Origin: Burkholderia humptydooensis
Lineage (GTDB): Bacteria; Pseudomonadota; Gammaproteobacteria; Burkholderiales; Burkholderiaceae
NCBI RefSeq assembly: GCF_001513745.1
Contig: NZ_CP013382.1
Location: forward strand, 186,001 to 250,000
DNA: 64,000 bases
Direction of reading: 5' to 3'
Shown here: positions 43,686 to 52,735 of the stretch, piece after piece
How the letters are laid out: every line of letters begins with the position of its first letter
Position numbering within the stretch: position 1 is the first letter of the stretch
Translations under genes and position numbers: made by a program
The notes under the pieces: model-generated
The model's database searches: none
The model's input: the letters and a program-made list of their open reading frames with translations, nothing else
What the model was told of the DNA's origin: nothing

Positions 43686-44963
43686 ATGGATGTTCGACAA
43701 ACGCAGGTCGAGGAATGCGCGTCGCCGCGCCGCCGCGCGGACACGGGGCCGATTCACGCGAAGCGCTTCGACGCCGACGCGCGCGGCCCGCTTGCGGGCG
43801 TGCGCGTCGTCGATCTGTCGAGGCTGATGGCGGGCAACATGCTGAGCCTGCAGCTCGCGGATTTCGGCGCCGACGTCGTGAAGGTGGAGAACGAGCGCGG
43901 CGACACGCTGCGCGCGGTCGGCGCGGGCGGCGTCAGCACGAACTGGAAAGTGTACGGGCGCAACAAGCGCAGCGTGTGCGTCGATCTGCGCTCGGCCGAT
44001 GGCATCGACATCGTGAAGCGGCTCGTGCGCGATGCCGACGTGTTCGTCGAGAGCTTCAAGCCGGGCGTTCTCGAGCAGATGGGGCTCGGGCCGGACGTGC
44101 TGCTGGCGCTGCGTCCGTCGCTCGTGATCGCGCGCATTTCCGGATGGGGGCAGACGGGCCCGTACCGGCACAAGCCGGGCTTCGGCACGCTGGCCGAAGG
44201 ATACGCGGGCTTCGCGTCGATCAACGGCTTCGCGGATCGCGAGCCGGTGCTGCCACCGATGTTCCTCGGCGACATGACGGCCGGGCTGTCTGGCGCGATC
44301 GCGGTGCTGGTCGCGCTGCACGCGTGCCGCGACGGCGCGCGGGGGCAGGTGATCGACGTGTCGCTGTTCGAGCCGCTGTTCTCGATTCTCGGGCCGGCCG
44401 CCGCGAACTACGTGCTGACGGGGCGCGTGAAGGAGCGCACCGGCAGCCGCTCGTCGAACACCGCGCCGCGCAACGCGTACCGCACGCGCGACGACAAGTG
44501 GCTGTGCCTGTCGAGCTCGACGCAAGGCATGGCGGAGCGGCTGTTTCGCGCGATCGGCCGCGCGGACCTGATCGATGATCCGCGCTACGCGACGAACGTG
44601 CAGCGCGTGCAGCACGCGGGCGAGCTCGACGCGATCGTCGGCGCGTTCGTCGCTGCGCGCGATCTCGCCGACAACCTCGCGTTTTTCGAGAAGGCCGGCG
44701 TGACGGTCGGGCCGATCCTCGACATCGCGCAGATCGTTCAGGATCGCTACGTGATCGAGCGCGAGGCGATCGTCGAGTTGCCCGACGACGACGTCGGCAG
44801 CTTGCCGATGCACGGTGTCGTGCCGCGCCTGTCCGGCACGCCGGGCGGTTTCAGGCGGGCCGCGCCGAAGCTCGGCGAGCACAACCGCGAGATTCTGTTG
44901 CCGTTGCTCGGCGCGCACGAGTACGCGCGGCTGGCCCGGAACGGCGTGATTCGGCCGGAATGA
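43686..44963 (+). CDS. Family III CoA-transferase (CaiB/BaiF), set 1
   Basis: The 425-residue protein has GVRVVDLSRLMAGNMLSLQL near residue 40, ADFGADVVKVENERGD, DADVFVESFKPGVLEQMGLG, and the region FLGDMTAGLSGAIAVL, holding the Asp that forms the acyl intermediate. SRSSNTAPRNAYRTRDDKWL follows. Family members move CoA between carboxylates such as oxalate, carnitine, succinate or itaconate. It follows iclR by 73 bp and precedes the cyclase gene. CaiB set 2 (51497) is a clear paralogue. Confidence 0.9.
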   Translation: MDVRQTQVEECASPRRRADTGPIHAKRFDADARGPLAGVRVVDLSRLMAGNMLSLQLADFGADVVKVENERGDTLRAVGAGGVSTNWKVYGRNKRSVCVDLRSADGIDIVKRLVRDADVFVESFKPGVLEQMGLGPDVLLALRPSLVIARISGWGQTGPYRHKPGFGTLAEGYAGFASINGFADREPVLPPMFLGDMTAGLSGAIAVLVALHACRDGARGQVIDVSLFEPLFSILGPAAANYVLTGRVKERTGSRSSNTAPRNAYRTRDDKWLCLSSSTQGMAERLFRAIGRADLIDDPRYATNVQRVQHAGELDAIVGAFVAARDLADNLAFFEKAGVTVGPILDIAQIVQDRYVIEREAIVELPDDDVGSLPMHGVVPRLSGTPGGFRRAAPKLGEHNREILLPLLGAHEYARLARNGVIRPE

Positions 44964-45026
44964 GGCCGCTTGCCGCGCATCGTGCCGCGTACCGGCGCGA
45001 TGCGGCACGATCAAGGAGACGCATCG

Positions 45027-46034
45027 ATGGAACGAAGATGGAAACGGCGCCCGGCTGGGTCGAACTGGGGTGAATTTGGAGATGAGGACCAGAAGGGGCG
45101 GCTGAACTGGCTGACGGAGGGGAAGGTGCTGGAGGGGCTGTTGGAGGTGAAGGTGGGGAAGGTGTTCTCGCTGAGCCTGCCGCTGGACGTGCCGCGGGGT
45201 GGAGGGCTGAACGCGCGGCGGCAGCCGCCGCGGGTGATGGCGGCGCAACTGGGGGGGCGTCCGTACTTTGGGTATAGGGCGGACGAATCGGCGCGCAACG
45301 CGACGGACGTGGTGTGCGACGACGCGTTCTGCGTGCACTCGCAGTACTCGACGCAGTGGGATGCGCTGTCGCACGTGGGCGGGGTGTTCGACGCGGACGA
45401 TGATGGGCATGCGGAGGTGGTGTTCTACAACGGCTACCGGTTGGGGGAGCACGTGGTGGTGCCGAAGGAAGGGGACAGCGAGGGCGGCGCGCATGCGCTG
45501 GGGATCGAGGTGATGGCGCAGACGGGGGTACAGGGACGCGGAGTGCTGATCGATCTGCGGCACCACTACGGAGACGGGCGGCGCAAGGTGGGCTACGACG
45601 CGCTGATGCGGGTGTTGGAGGCGGACCGTGTGGAGGTGGAGCGCGGGGACATGGTGTGCGTGCACACGGGGTTCGCGGAGAGGTTGCTGGGGGAGGAGGC
45701 GGGAGCGTTGACGAGGTGTTGCGTGCTGGACGGAGAGGACGGGCGGCTGCTGAAGTGGGTGGACGAGAGCGGGCTGTCGGTGCTGGCGGCGGACAATCAC
45801 GCGGTGGAAGAGCGGCCCGGGGTGTTGAAGTCGCGGGAGGTCCCCGGCGCGCTGATGCCGTTGCATGAGCTGTGCCTGTTCAAGCTGGGGATTCACCTGG
45901 GCGAGCTGTGGAGGCTGACGCCGCTGGCGGAGTGGTTGCGTACGGCAGGGCGCAGCCGGTTTCTGCTGACGGCGCCGCCGCTGCACATTCGCGGGCTGGT
46001 CGGCTCTCCTGTCAATCCGGTCGCGACCGTCTGA
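45027..46034 (+). CDS. Cyclase-family metal-dependent hydrolase, copy 1
   Basis: The 335-residue cyclase-family (PF04199-like) protein is of the long clade: NWGEFGDEDQKGRLNWLTEG at the N-terminus, FCVHSQYSTQWDALSHVGG with Asp/His metal-ligand candidates, RGVLIDLRHHYG and MVCVHTGF. Relatives include kynurenine formamidase and isatin or imide hydrolases, which open amide or imide rings. It starts at ATG 45027 behind AAGGAGA. Gly is mainly GGG and Leu CTG/TTG, unlike neighbours that prefer GGC. It is about 99.5% identical to the copy at 55105. Confidence 0.85.
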   Translation: MERRWKRRPAGSNWGEFGDEDQKGRLNWLTEGKVLEGLLEVKVGKVFSLSLPLDVPRGGGLNARRQPPRVMAAQLGGRPYFGYRADESARNATDVVCDDAFCVHSQYSTQWDALSHVGGVFDADDDGHAEVVFYNGYRLGEHVVVPKEGDSEGGAHALGIEVMAQTGVQGRGVLIDLRHHYGDGRRKVGYDALMRVLEADRVEVERGDMVCVHTGFAERLLGEEAGALTRCCVLDGEDGRLLKWVDESGLSVLAADNHAVEERPGVLKSREVPGALMPLHELCLFKLGIHLGELWRLTPLAEWLRTAGRSRFLLTAPPLHIRGLVGSPVNPVATV

Positions 46035-46036
46035 AT
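45030..46036 (+). repeat. Long direct repeat, copy 1 (cyclase coding sequence)
   Basis: About 1007 bp match 55111-56117 at a fixed offset of 10081 with five substitutions that I could count, near 45167, 45615, 45714, 45943 and 45946. Identity begins inside the second codon and stops two bases after the stop codon. Flanking DNA is unrelated. Confidence 0.93.
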
Positions 46037-46124
46037 TCGCGGCATCGGCCTGAATCGTCAGTATTCCCATTCGATTTCGAATAACCCGGCGCGCTCGGCG
46101 ACGCCGGATCATGGAGGAGACGCC

Positions 46125-47573
46125 ATGTCGGACGTTCAAGCTGCGTCGCTCGCGGCGCGCATCGATCGCCTGCCCGCAACCGCGACGATCTGGAAGCTCG
46201 TCTGGGTGCTGAGCATCGGCGGCTTCTTCGAGGTGTACGACCTGTTCCAGATGACTTACCTGCCCGCCGGCATGATACGGGACGGCATTTTTCATGCGGG
46301 CGCGCGCGGCGCGTTCGGCATATCGGATCAGGGCGCGCTCGGCGCGGTGACGTTCGCCGGCCTGTTCGTCGGCGAGATGTTCGTGTCGCGGCTCGCCGAC
46401 CGCTTCGGCCGCCGCGCGCTCTTCACGGGCTCGCTGCTGCTCTACACGGCCGCGAGCGTCGCGATGTGCGTGCAGTCGACCGCGCTCGGCGTGCTCGTAT
46501 GCCGCTTCGTCGCGAGTTGCGGGGTCGGCGCGGAGCTGATCACGATCGGCGCGTTCCTGTCGGAGCTCGTGCCGAAAGCCGTGCGCGGCCGCGCGTTCGC
46601 CGTGTGCTTCGCGATCGGCTATCTCGCGATGCCGGTGCTCGCGTTCGTGTCGTGGCTATGGGTGCCGCACGCGCCGCTCGGCATCTCCGGCTGGCGCTGG
46701 GTCGTGCTGCTCGGCGGCAGCGGCGCGGCCGTCGTCTGGTGGCTGCAGTCGCGCTTGCCCGAGTCGCCGCGCTGGCTCGCGGAGCGCGGCCGCGCTGCGC
46801 AGGCCGATGCGATCCTGAGCCGGCTCGAAGCGTCCGTCGAGCGCGAGGCCGGCCGGCCGCTGTCGCCCGTCGACGTGCCGCGCCACGCGATTGCATCGTC
46901 GCGCCGCGCATCGATGTGGGACGCCGACAATCGCGGCCGCACGGCGATGCTGATCGTGTTCAACGCATTCCTGAGCATCGGCTTCTTCGGCTTCAGCCAA
47001 TGGCTGCCGACGCTGCTCGCCGCGCAGGGCGCGTCGGTGACGAAGAGCCTCTGGTATGCGTTCGTGATCGCATTCGCGTATCCGGTCTCGCCGTTCGCCG
47101 CCGCCGTGCTTGCGGACCGGATCGAGCGCAAATGGCTGATCGTCGCGAGCGCGTTCGGCGTCGCGCTGTTCGGCACGGGTTTTGCGATGTCCGCGCATCC
47201 CGCCGCGGTAATCGCGTTCGGCGTGCTCGTCACGCTGTGCAACACGGTGCTTGCGAGCAATGCGACCGCATACCAGTCCGAGGTGTTCCCGACCGGGATC
47301 CGCAGCCGCGCGCTCGGCTTCGTCCATTCGATCGGGCGGCTCACCGGCATCGCGAGCAGCTTTCTCGTCGCGCTGCTGATCGAGCATGCCGGCGTGTCGT
47401 CGGTGTTCGTGCTGATCGGCGCGAGCATGGCGATCGTGATGCTGTCGATCGGCGCGTTCGGGCCGCGGACGAACAACCGCTCGCTCGAGGACATCGTCGG
47501 CCACGCGGACGGGCGCGCGGCGAGCGGCGAGCGCCGCGCGGCGTCGGGCGACGCGCGGCAGACGATCGGTTGA
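46125..47573 (+). CDS. MFS transporter, set 1
   Basis: The 482-residue, 12-helix carrier has LSIGGFFEVYDLFQMTYLPA in helix 1, the loop 2-3 motif SRLADRFGRRALF, LSELVPKAVRGRAF after helix 4 and ESPRWLAERGR before the central loop. It resembles AAHS/sugar-porter-type carriers of organic or aromatic acids. It follows cyclase copy 1 by 90 bp in the same direction and likely imports the set 1 substrate. The C-terminal tail repeats RRAASG-like residues, which looks low-complexity. Confidence 0.88.
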   Translation: MSDVQAASLAARIDRLPATATIWKLVWVLSIGGFFEVYDLFQMTYLPAGMIRDGIFHAGARGAFGISDQGALGAVTFAGLFVGEMFVSRLADRFGRRALFTGSLLLYTAASVAMCVQSTALGVLVCRFVASCGVGAELITIGAFLSELVPKAVRGRAFAVCFAIGYLAMPVLAFVSWLWVPHAPLGISGWRWVVLLGGSGAAVVWWLQSRLPESPRWLAERGRAAQADAILSRLEASVEREAGRPLSPVDVPRHAIASSRRASMWDADNRGRTAMLIVFNAFLSIGFFGFSQWLPTLLAAQGASVTKSLWYAFVIAFAYPVSPFAAAVLADRIERKWLIVASAFGVALFGTGFAMSAHPAAVIAFGVLVTLCNTVLASNATAYQSEVFPTGIRSRALGFVHSIGRLTGIASSFLVALLIEHAGVSSVFVLIGASMAIVMLSIGAFGPRTNNRSLEDIVGHADGRAASGERRAASGDARQTIG

Positions 47574-48118
47574 TGCGCCGGCCCGGCTGGCGAATGGCTC
47601 CGTCGCACCTCGATGTGCAACACATCGGTGTGCGACACGGCACAACACAACACGGCACGGCGACGACGCCTCGCGAAGCGGGGCCGCGGTCCGTTCGTTG
47701 CGCGGCATCGCACCGGTTTCCTTCGGTGGGTTCGTCGATCGTCATGCACGAAAACGATGCATGAGCAGTGCGCGCAAACGCGAGACACAGCGATCGATAG
47801 ATGAAGCGTTCGCGTAATGCCTGCGCACGCCTGTTTCGTTTTTGGCATGCGTTTCGGGATCGGAACGCCCCCTCATCACGCGCGTCCATGCCGCGCGTTC
47901 GTTGCCTGCATGCACTGCTGCAGCGCGCCAGCGCAGCCCGGAAAGCCTGTTCCGGAAACGCACTAAACCGCGCGCGGCGCTGGTCCGGCGCGGGGCGCGC
48001 ATTCCCCGCATGAATGTGTGCATCGCAACAATCCATTTCAAATGGTGCGTGCGAATCGCTATCGTGAACGCCACGTTCAACTCCGATTGCGTCCGAAGCG
48101 GCGCCACGCGAAGCCACC
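47574..48118. other. Intergenic region upstream of gene set 2
   Basis: No convincing gene was found. The stretch holds CCGGAA-AGCCTG-TTCCGG (47938-47955), a 6-bp-arm inverted repeat, and moderately AT-rich promoter-like sequence close to 48050. It is the likely control region for the set 2 operon starting with the MFS gene. Confidence 0.4.
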
Positions 48119-49567
48119 ATGAAGCTGGACCGAAGCGATACCCTGACCGATGCGCACGGCGGCGCGCCTGGCAAGAGCGGACTCTCGCTGCCGCGCACGC
48201 TCGTGCTGCCGATCGTGCTCGGCACGCTGCTCAACGCGCTGAATTCGTCGATGATCGCGGTCGCGCTCGTCGACATCCGGCGCGCGTTTTCCGGCGGCGG
48301 CGATGTCGACGTCATGTGGCTCGTGTCAGGGCTCTATCTCGCGACCGCGGTCGGGCAGCCGATGATGGGCCGGCTTGCGGACAGCTTCGGCGCGAAGCGG
48401 ATCTTCCTCGCCGGGCTCGCGATCGTGCTGGCCGCCGCCGCGCTGGCGCCGTGGGCGCCGTCGCTTGGCTGGCTCGTCGCGGCGCGCGTGATGCTCGGGA
48501 TCGGCACGTCGGCTGCGTACCCGGCCGGCATCGCGATGATCCGCGCGTGGTCGCAGCGCCATGCGCAGGGCGCGACGCCGACGAGCAGCCTCGGCGCGAT
48601 CTCGATCGCCGCGCAGGTGGCCGTCGCATTCGGCCCGCCGCTCGGCGGCCTGCTCGTGCAGTACGCCGGCTGGCGCGGCGTGTTCTGGGTCAACGTGCCG
48701 CTCGTCGTCGTCGCGTTCGTGCTCGGCATGACGTGGCTGCCGGCCGACGCTCCGCGCGCGGGGCAACGCCGTGCGACGCTGCGCGAGCAGGACTGGCTCG
48801 GCGCCGCGCTGTTCGTTGCGACGCTCGCGAGCCTGCTGTCGTTCCTGCAAACCGCGTTCGATGCGCCCGACCGGCTGCTGCTCGGCGCATGCATTGCGTT
48901 CGGCGCGCTGCTCGTCGGCCACGAGCGCCGCGTCGCCGAGCCGCTCGTCGACGTCCGGATGCTCGCCGGCAATCGCCCGCTCGTCGCGACGTATCTGCGC
49001 TGCATCGGCACGTACATGGTGTTTTACGCGATCTTCTATTCGCTGCCGATGTGGCTGCAGGACGTCAAGGGCCTTGCCGCGCGCGACGCCGGCCTCGTGA
49101 TGCTGCCGATCTCGGCGTTCGGCACGATCACGACGCTCGTCGCGACGCGGCTCACGCATCGCCGCGGATCGCGCCCGGTGCTGGTGTTCGGCTCCGCGAT
49201 GCTGTGCGTCGGCTGCGGCGTGATGGCGCTGATGTCGGCCGACATGCCGGTATGGGCGATCGTCCCGCTGTCGATCGTGTTCGGGATTCCGAACGGATTC
49301 AACAATCTCGGCAACCAGGCGACGCTCTACCGGAGCGCGCCGGGCGAGCGGATCGGTGCGGCGGCGGGACTCTACCGGACCTCGCAGTACGTCGGCGGCG
49401 GCTTGTCGTTCGCGCTCGTGGGCATCGCGTTCGGCCATGCGGCGAGCGATCGCGGGCTGCACGCGCTCGCGCTCGCGCTGCTCGCCGTCAGCGCGCTGCT
49501 GCTGTTCAACGCGGCGTCGAGCCCGCACATCGACGCGGCCTCTCAACCCATTCCCCAACAGAAGTGA
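48119..49567 (+). CDS. MFS transporter, DHA2-like, set 2
   Basis: The 482-residue carrier has 12-14 predicted helices. LVLPIVLGTLLNALNSSMIA then ALVDIRR opens helix 1, MMGRLADSFGAKRIFLAGLA is the loop 2-3 motif, and GWRGVFWVNVPLVVVAFVLG is the DHA2 motif C region. Relatives are drug or metabolite H+ antiporters. Being first in the set 2 operon, it may import the substrate or export a toxic intermediate. It differs in subfamily from the set 1 carrier. Confidence 0.87.
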   Translation: MKLDRSDTLTDAHGGAPGKSGLSLPRTLVLPIVLGTLLNALNSSMIAVALVDIRRAFSGGGDVDVMWLVSGLYLATAVGQPMMGRLADSFGAKRIFLAGLAIVLAAAALAPWAPSLGWLVAARVMLGIGTSAAYPAGIAMIRAWSQRHAQGATPTSSLGAISIAAQVAVAFGPPLGGLLVQYAGWRGVFWVNVPLVVVAFVLGMTWLPADAPRAGQRRATLREQDWLGAALFVATLASLLSFLQTAFDAPDRLLLGACIAFGALLVGHERRVAEPLVDVRMLAGNRPLVATYLRCIGTYMVFYAIFYSLPMWLQDVKGLAARDAGLVMLPISAFGTITTLVATRLTHRRGSRPVLVFGSAMLCVGCGVMALMSADMPVWAIVPLSIVFGIPNGFNNLGNQATLYRSAPGERIGAAAGLYRTSQYVGGGLSFALVGIAFGHAASDRGLHALALALLAVSALLLFNAASSPHIDAASQPIPQQK

Positions 49568-49578
49568 GACCGATTGAC

Positions 49579-50166
49579 ATGTCCATTCCTACGCTCAATC
49601 CGACCGTTGCCCTCGTGGCGATCGACCTGCAGAACGGCATCGTTTCGCTGCCCGTGGTGCCCCAATCGGGCGGCGACGTGGTTGCGAAGACGGCCGAGCT
49701 TGCGAGCGCGTTCCGTGCGCGCAAGCTGCCGGTGATCTTCGTGCACACGAGCTATCAGCCGGACGGCGCCGTCGCGCTGAAGGTGAAGACCGGCGTGCCG
49801 CCTTCGCCGCCGAACCTCGATCCCGAATGGAGTGCGTTCGCGCCGGCGCTCGGCGTGCAGCCGCTCGACGTCGTCGTCACGAAGCATCAGTGGGGCGCGT
49901 TCACGGGCACCGATCTCGACGTGCAGCTACGCCGCCGCGGGATCACCGACATCGTGCTGACCGGCATCGCGACGAACATCGGCGTCGAGTCGACCGCACG
50001 CCAGGCTTACGAAAACAACTACAACGTCGTCATCGTCAGCGACGCGGTCAGCACCTGGTCGACCGACGCGCAGACCTTCGCGCTCACGCAGATCTTCCCG
50101 AAGCTCGGGCAAGTCGCGACGGCGTCCGACGTCGAGGCGGCACTGGAGACGCAGCAGGCGCGCTGA
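49579..50166 (+). CDS. Isochorismatase-family hydrolase, set 2 (no catalytic Cys at the usual place)
   Basis: The 195-residue protein has VALVAIDLQNGIV with the catalytic Asp and VTKHQWGAFTGTDLDVQL with the Lys. The segment that usually holds the nucleophilic Cys reads LTGIATNIGVESTARQAYEN, with Gly/Val instead. True isochorismatases also lack this Cys, whereas amidases of the family need it. The gene follows the MFS gene by 11 bp and precedes the MDR gene. Hydrolysis of a vinyl-ether or related bond fits the motif better than amide cleavage, but this is inference. Confidence 0.83.
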   Translation: MSIPTLNPTVALVAIDLQNGIVSLPVVPQSGGDVVAKTAELASAFRARKLPVIFVHTSYQPDGAVALKVKTGVPPSPPNLDPEWSAFAPALGVQPLDVVVTKHQWGAFTGTDLDVQLRRRGITDIVLTGIATNIGVESTARQAYENNYNVVIVSDAVSTWSTDAQTFALTQIFPKLGQVATASDVEAALETQQAR

Positions 50167-50224
50167 AGCGGCCAGCCCGCGCAACGCGCATTCCCCAACG
50201 TTTGCCATCCATCGAGGACTAGTG

Positions 50225-51388
50225 ATGATCACGACTGAAGCATGGGTGCTGTATGCCGGCCCCGAACAGACGAAGAAGCACGCGCCGGTGCCCGGCGAGC
50301 TGCGCCGGGAGACGTTCCAGTTCGCCGGTCTTGAGGATGACGAAGCGCTCGTCGAGCCGCTGTACGGCTCGTGGGAGGCGAATCTCGACCACGCGCTGTC
50401 GCGCAATCCGGTCGACATCTGCCGCCAGCGCGGCGAAGAGAAGATCGTGCTCGGCAACGGCGCGCTCGTGCGCGTCGTCGATCGCGGTCGCGGCGCGAAG
50501 CGCCCGGAGATCGGCGAGATCTGCATGGTGATGCCGTTCGGCAAGCGCGATCAAAACGGCTTCGCGGAGCTCGTCTACGCATACGACGCGCCGGGGACGA
50601 TCGGCGTGATGGCGCGCCGCACGAAGATCCGCGCGGACAATCTCGTGCCCGTGCCGAAGGACAGCCGCCATTCGCTGCTGCAATGGGCGACCTACGGCCG
50701 CTACTTCACCGCGTGGGACAACTGGAAGATCGCGTCGAAGTGCTGGCGCGCGCAACTGCCGGACGTCGATCCTGCCGACTATCTGGTGTTCGGCTGGGGC
50801 GGCGGCACGACGCTCGCGGAGCTGCAACTGGCGAAGCGCGAGGGCTTTCGCGTCGCGATGACGGCGAGCGGCGACAAGCGCCTTGCCGACATCGAGAAGC
50901 TCGGCATCACGCCTGTCGACCGGCGCGGTTTCCCGCATCTCGCGTACGACGAGGAGCGCTACCGCGGCGATCCGGACTATCAGGCGAACTACCGCGCGTC
51001 GGAGAGCGCGTTCGCCGAGATCATCGGCGAGCTGAGCGGCGGACGCGGCGTCGCGATCTTCCTCGACAATCTGGGCGGCGCGCTCTATCGCGCGACGATG
51101 CGCGTGATCGGCCGCACCGGGATCGTCGCGACGGTCGGCTGGAAGACCGGCATGCGGCTCTGGAACCTGCGCGCGACCGAGTGCATCAATCGCCGGCTGC
51201 ACATTCACACGCACGCGTGGCGATACGACGACAGCGAGGCGATTCGCGACTTCCAGGAATCGACGGACTGGGTCGGGCCGGAGCCGACCGAGATCTACGA
51301 TTTCGACGACGTGCCGGCGCTCGCCTCCGACTACGTCAACGGGAAGATCAAGACGTATTTCCCGCTGTATCGGGTCAATCCCGTCTGA
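50225..51388 (+). CDS. MDR-family (medium-chain) oxidoreductase, set 2
   Basis: The 387-residue protein has an N-terminal GroES-like part (LGNGALVRVVD and GEICMVMPFG) and a Rossmann domain with YLVFGWGGGTTLAELQLAKR, a glycine-rich nucleotide loop. VAIFLDNLGGALYRATMRVI and GRTGIVATVGWKTGM follow, typical of zinc-independent MDR reductases. No cysteine quartet for structural zinc is seen. ATG 50225 has GAGG 8-11 nt upstream, with GTG 50222 an alternative. It is a member of the set 2 operon and likely performs an NAD(P)-linked redox step on the pathway intermediate. Confidence 0.8.
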   Translation: MITTEAWVLYAGPEQTKKHAPVPGELRRETFQFAGLEDDEALVEPLYGSWEANLDHALSRNPVDICRQRGEEKIVLGNGALVRVVDRGRGAKRPEIGEICMVMPFGKRDQNGFAELVYAYDAPGTIGVMARRTKIRADNLVPVPKDSRHSLLQWATYGRYFTAWDNWKIASKCWRAQLPDVDPADYLVFGWGGGTTLAELQLAKREGFRVAMTASGDKRLADIEKLGITPVDRRGFPHLAYDEERYRGDPDYQANYRASESAFAEIIGELSGGRGVAIFLDNLGGALYRATMRVIGRTGIVATVGWKTGMRLWNLRATECINRRLHIHTHAWRYDDSEAIRDFQESTDWVGPEPTEIYDFDDVPALASDYVNGKIKTYFPLYRVNPV

Positions 51389-51496
51389 CGGGACGGCGCC
51401 GTCCGGGGCGAAGCGCGCCGGACGACGATTAGTCATCCAAATGAACGGGCCGGATCGCGCGACGCGCTCCGGCCGACGAGCCGATTGGAGAACACG

Positions 51497-52735
51497 ATGA
51501 CGAACGTGGACATCGATGAGCGGCAAGCCGAGACGCGAACGCGCGCGCACGATGCGCCGCCGCTCGACGGCATCCGCGTGATCGACGCGGCGACGCTGTT
51601 CGCCGGCCCGCTCGCGGCGACGATGCTCGCCGATTACGGCGCCGACGTGATCAAGGTCGAGCATCCGACGGGCGACCCCGCCCGCAAGTACGGCGCGCGG
51701 CGCGACGACGTGCCGCTCTGGTGGAAGGTGATCGCGCGCAACAAGCGCTCGGTGACGCTCAATCTCGGCCATGCCGACGGTCAGCGGCTGTTTCGCGAGC
51801 TCGCGGCGACGGCGGACGTCATCATCGAGAACTTCCGGCCCGGCACGCTCGAGCGCTGGGGGCTCGGCTACGACGTGCTGTCGGCGGTCAATCCGCGCCT
51901 CGTGCTCGTGCGCGTGACGGGCTTCGGGCAGTTCGGCCCGTATGCGAGCCGGCCGGGCTTCGGCACGCTCGCCGAGGCGATGAGCGGGCTCGCGTCGGTC
52001 ACGGGCGAGGCGGGCGGCGCGCCGCTGTTGCCGTCGTTTCCGCTCGCCGACACGATCGCGGGCCTGAACGCCGCGTTCGCGACGCTCACGGCGCTCAAGG
52101 CGCGCGAGCGCACCGGGCGCGGCCAGGTCGTCGATCTCGCGATCATCGAGACGATGCTCGCCGCGCTCGGCGCGCAGATCGCGAGCTACGACCAGACGGG
52201 CGTCGTGCCGCCGCGCACCGGCAACCGCTCGTCGAACAATTCGCCGCGCGGCGTGTACCGGAGTTCGGACGGCAAGTGGGTTGCGCTGTCGACGTCCGCG
52301 CAGAGCATCGCGGAACGCGTGATGCGGCTCGTCGGACGCGCGGATCTCGTCGACGAGCCGTGGTTCGCGACGGGCGCGGGGCGCGCGCGCCACGCGGACG
52401 AGCTCGATGCGGCGGTGGGCGGCTGGATCGCGCAACGCACGCGCGATGAGGCGATCGCGGAGTTCGAGCGCGCCGAGGCCGCGATCGCGCCGATCTACGA
52501 CGTGACCGACGTGCTGCGCGATCCGCAGTACGCGGCGCTCGGCTCGATCGTGACGGTGCGCGACGAGGAGCTCGGCGCGTTCCGCACGCACAACGTGCCG
52601 TTCAGGCTGTCCGACACGCCGGGCGCGATCCGCTGGGGCGGGCCGCGGCGCGGCGCGCACAACGACGAAGTGTTCGGCGCGCTCGGCATCGATGCCGGCG
52701 AACTCGCCGATTTGACCCAACGAGGCGCACTATGA
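51497..52735 (+). CDS. Family III CoA-transferase (CaiB/BaiF), set 2
   Basis: The 412-residue paralogue of the set 1 enzyme has GIRVIDAATLFAGPLAATML, YGADVIKVEHPTGDPARKYG and NFRPGTLERWGLGYDVL. The catalytic-Asp region is FPLADTIAGLNAAFATL, followed by GNRSSNNSPRGVYRSSDGKW. ATG 51497 is chosen for the GGAG 7 nt upstream. Its stop overlaps the next gene start (ATGA), giving translational coupling with the CitE-like lyase. Itaconate and citramalate pathways use the same CoA-transferase plus CitE pair. Confidence 0.9.
   Translation: MTNVDIDERQAETRTRAHDAPPLDGIRVIDAATLFAGPLAATMLADYGADVIKVEHPTGDPARKYGARRDDVPLWWKVIARNKRSVTLNLGHADGQRLFRELAATADVIIENFRPGTLERWGLGYDVLSAVNPRLVLVRVTGFGQFGPYASRPGFGTLAEAMSGLASVTGEAGGAPLLPSFPLADTIAGLNAAFATLTALKARERTGRGQVVDLAIIETMLAALGAQIASYDQTGVVPPRTGNRSSNNSPRGVYRSSDGKWVALSTSAQSIAERVMRLVGRADLVDEPWFATGAGRARHADELDAAVGGWIAQRTRDEAIAEFERAEAAIAPIYDVTDVLRDPQYAALGSIVTVRDEELGAFRTHNVPFRLSDTPGAIRWGGPRRGAHNDEVFGALGIDAGELADLTQRGAL

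Noticed and set aside
43530..46295. 921-codon minus-strand frame opposite CoA-transferase and cyclase 1
   Set aside because: Mirror of GC-biased codon positions in genuine genes; no domain recognised.
47801..48013. 70-codon plus-strand frame before the set 2 MFS gene
   Set aside because: Arg/Ala-rich, no clear RBS, no resemblance; treated as non-coding control region.
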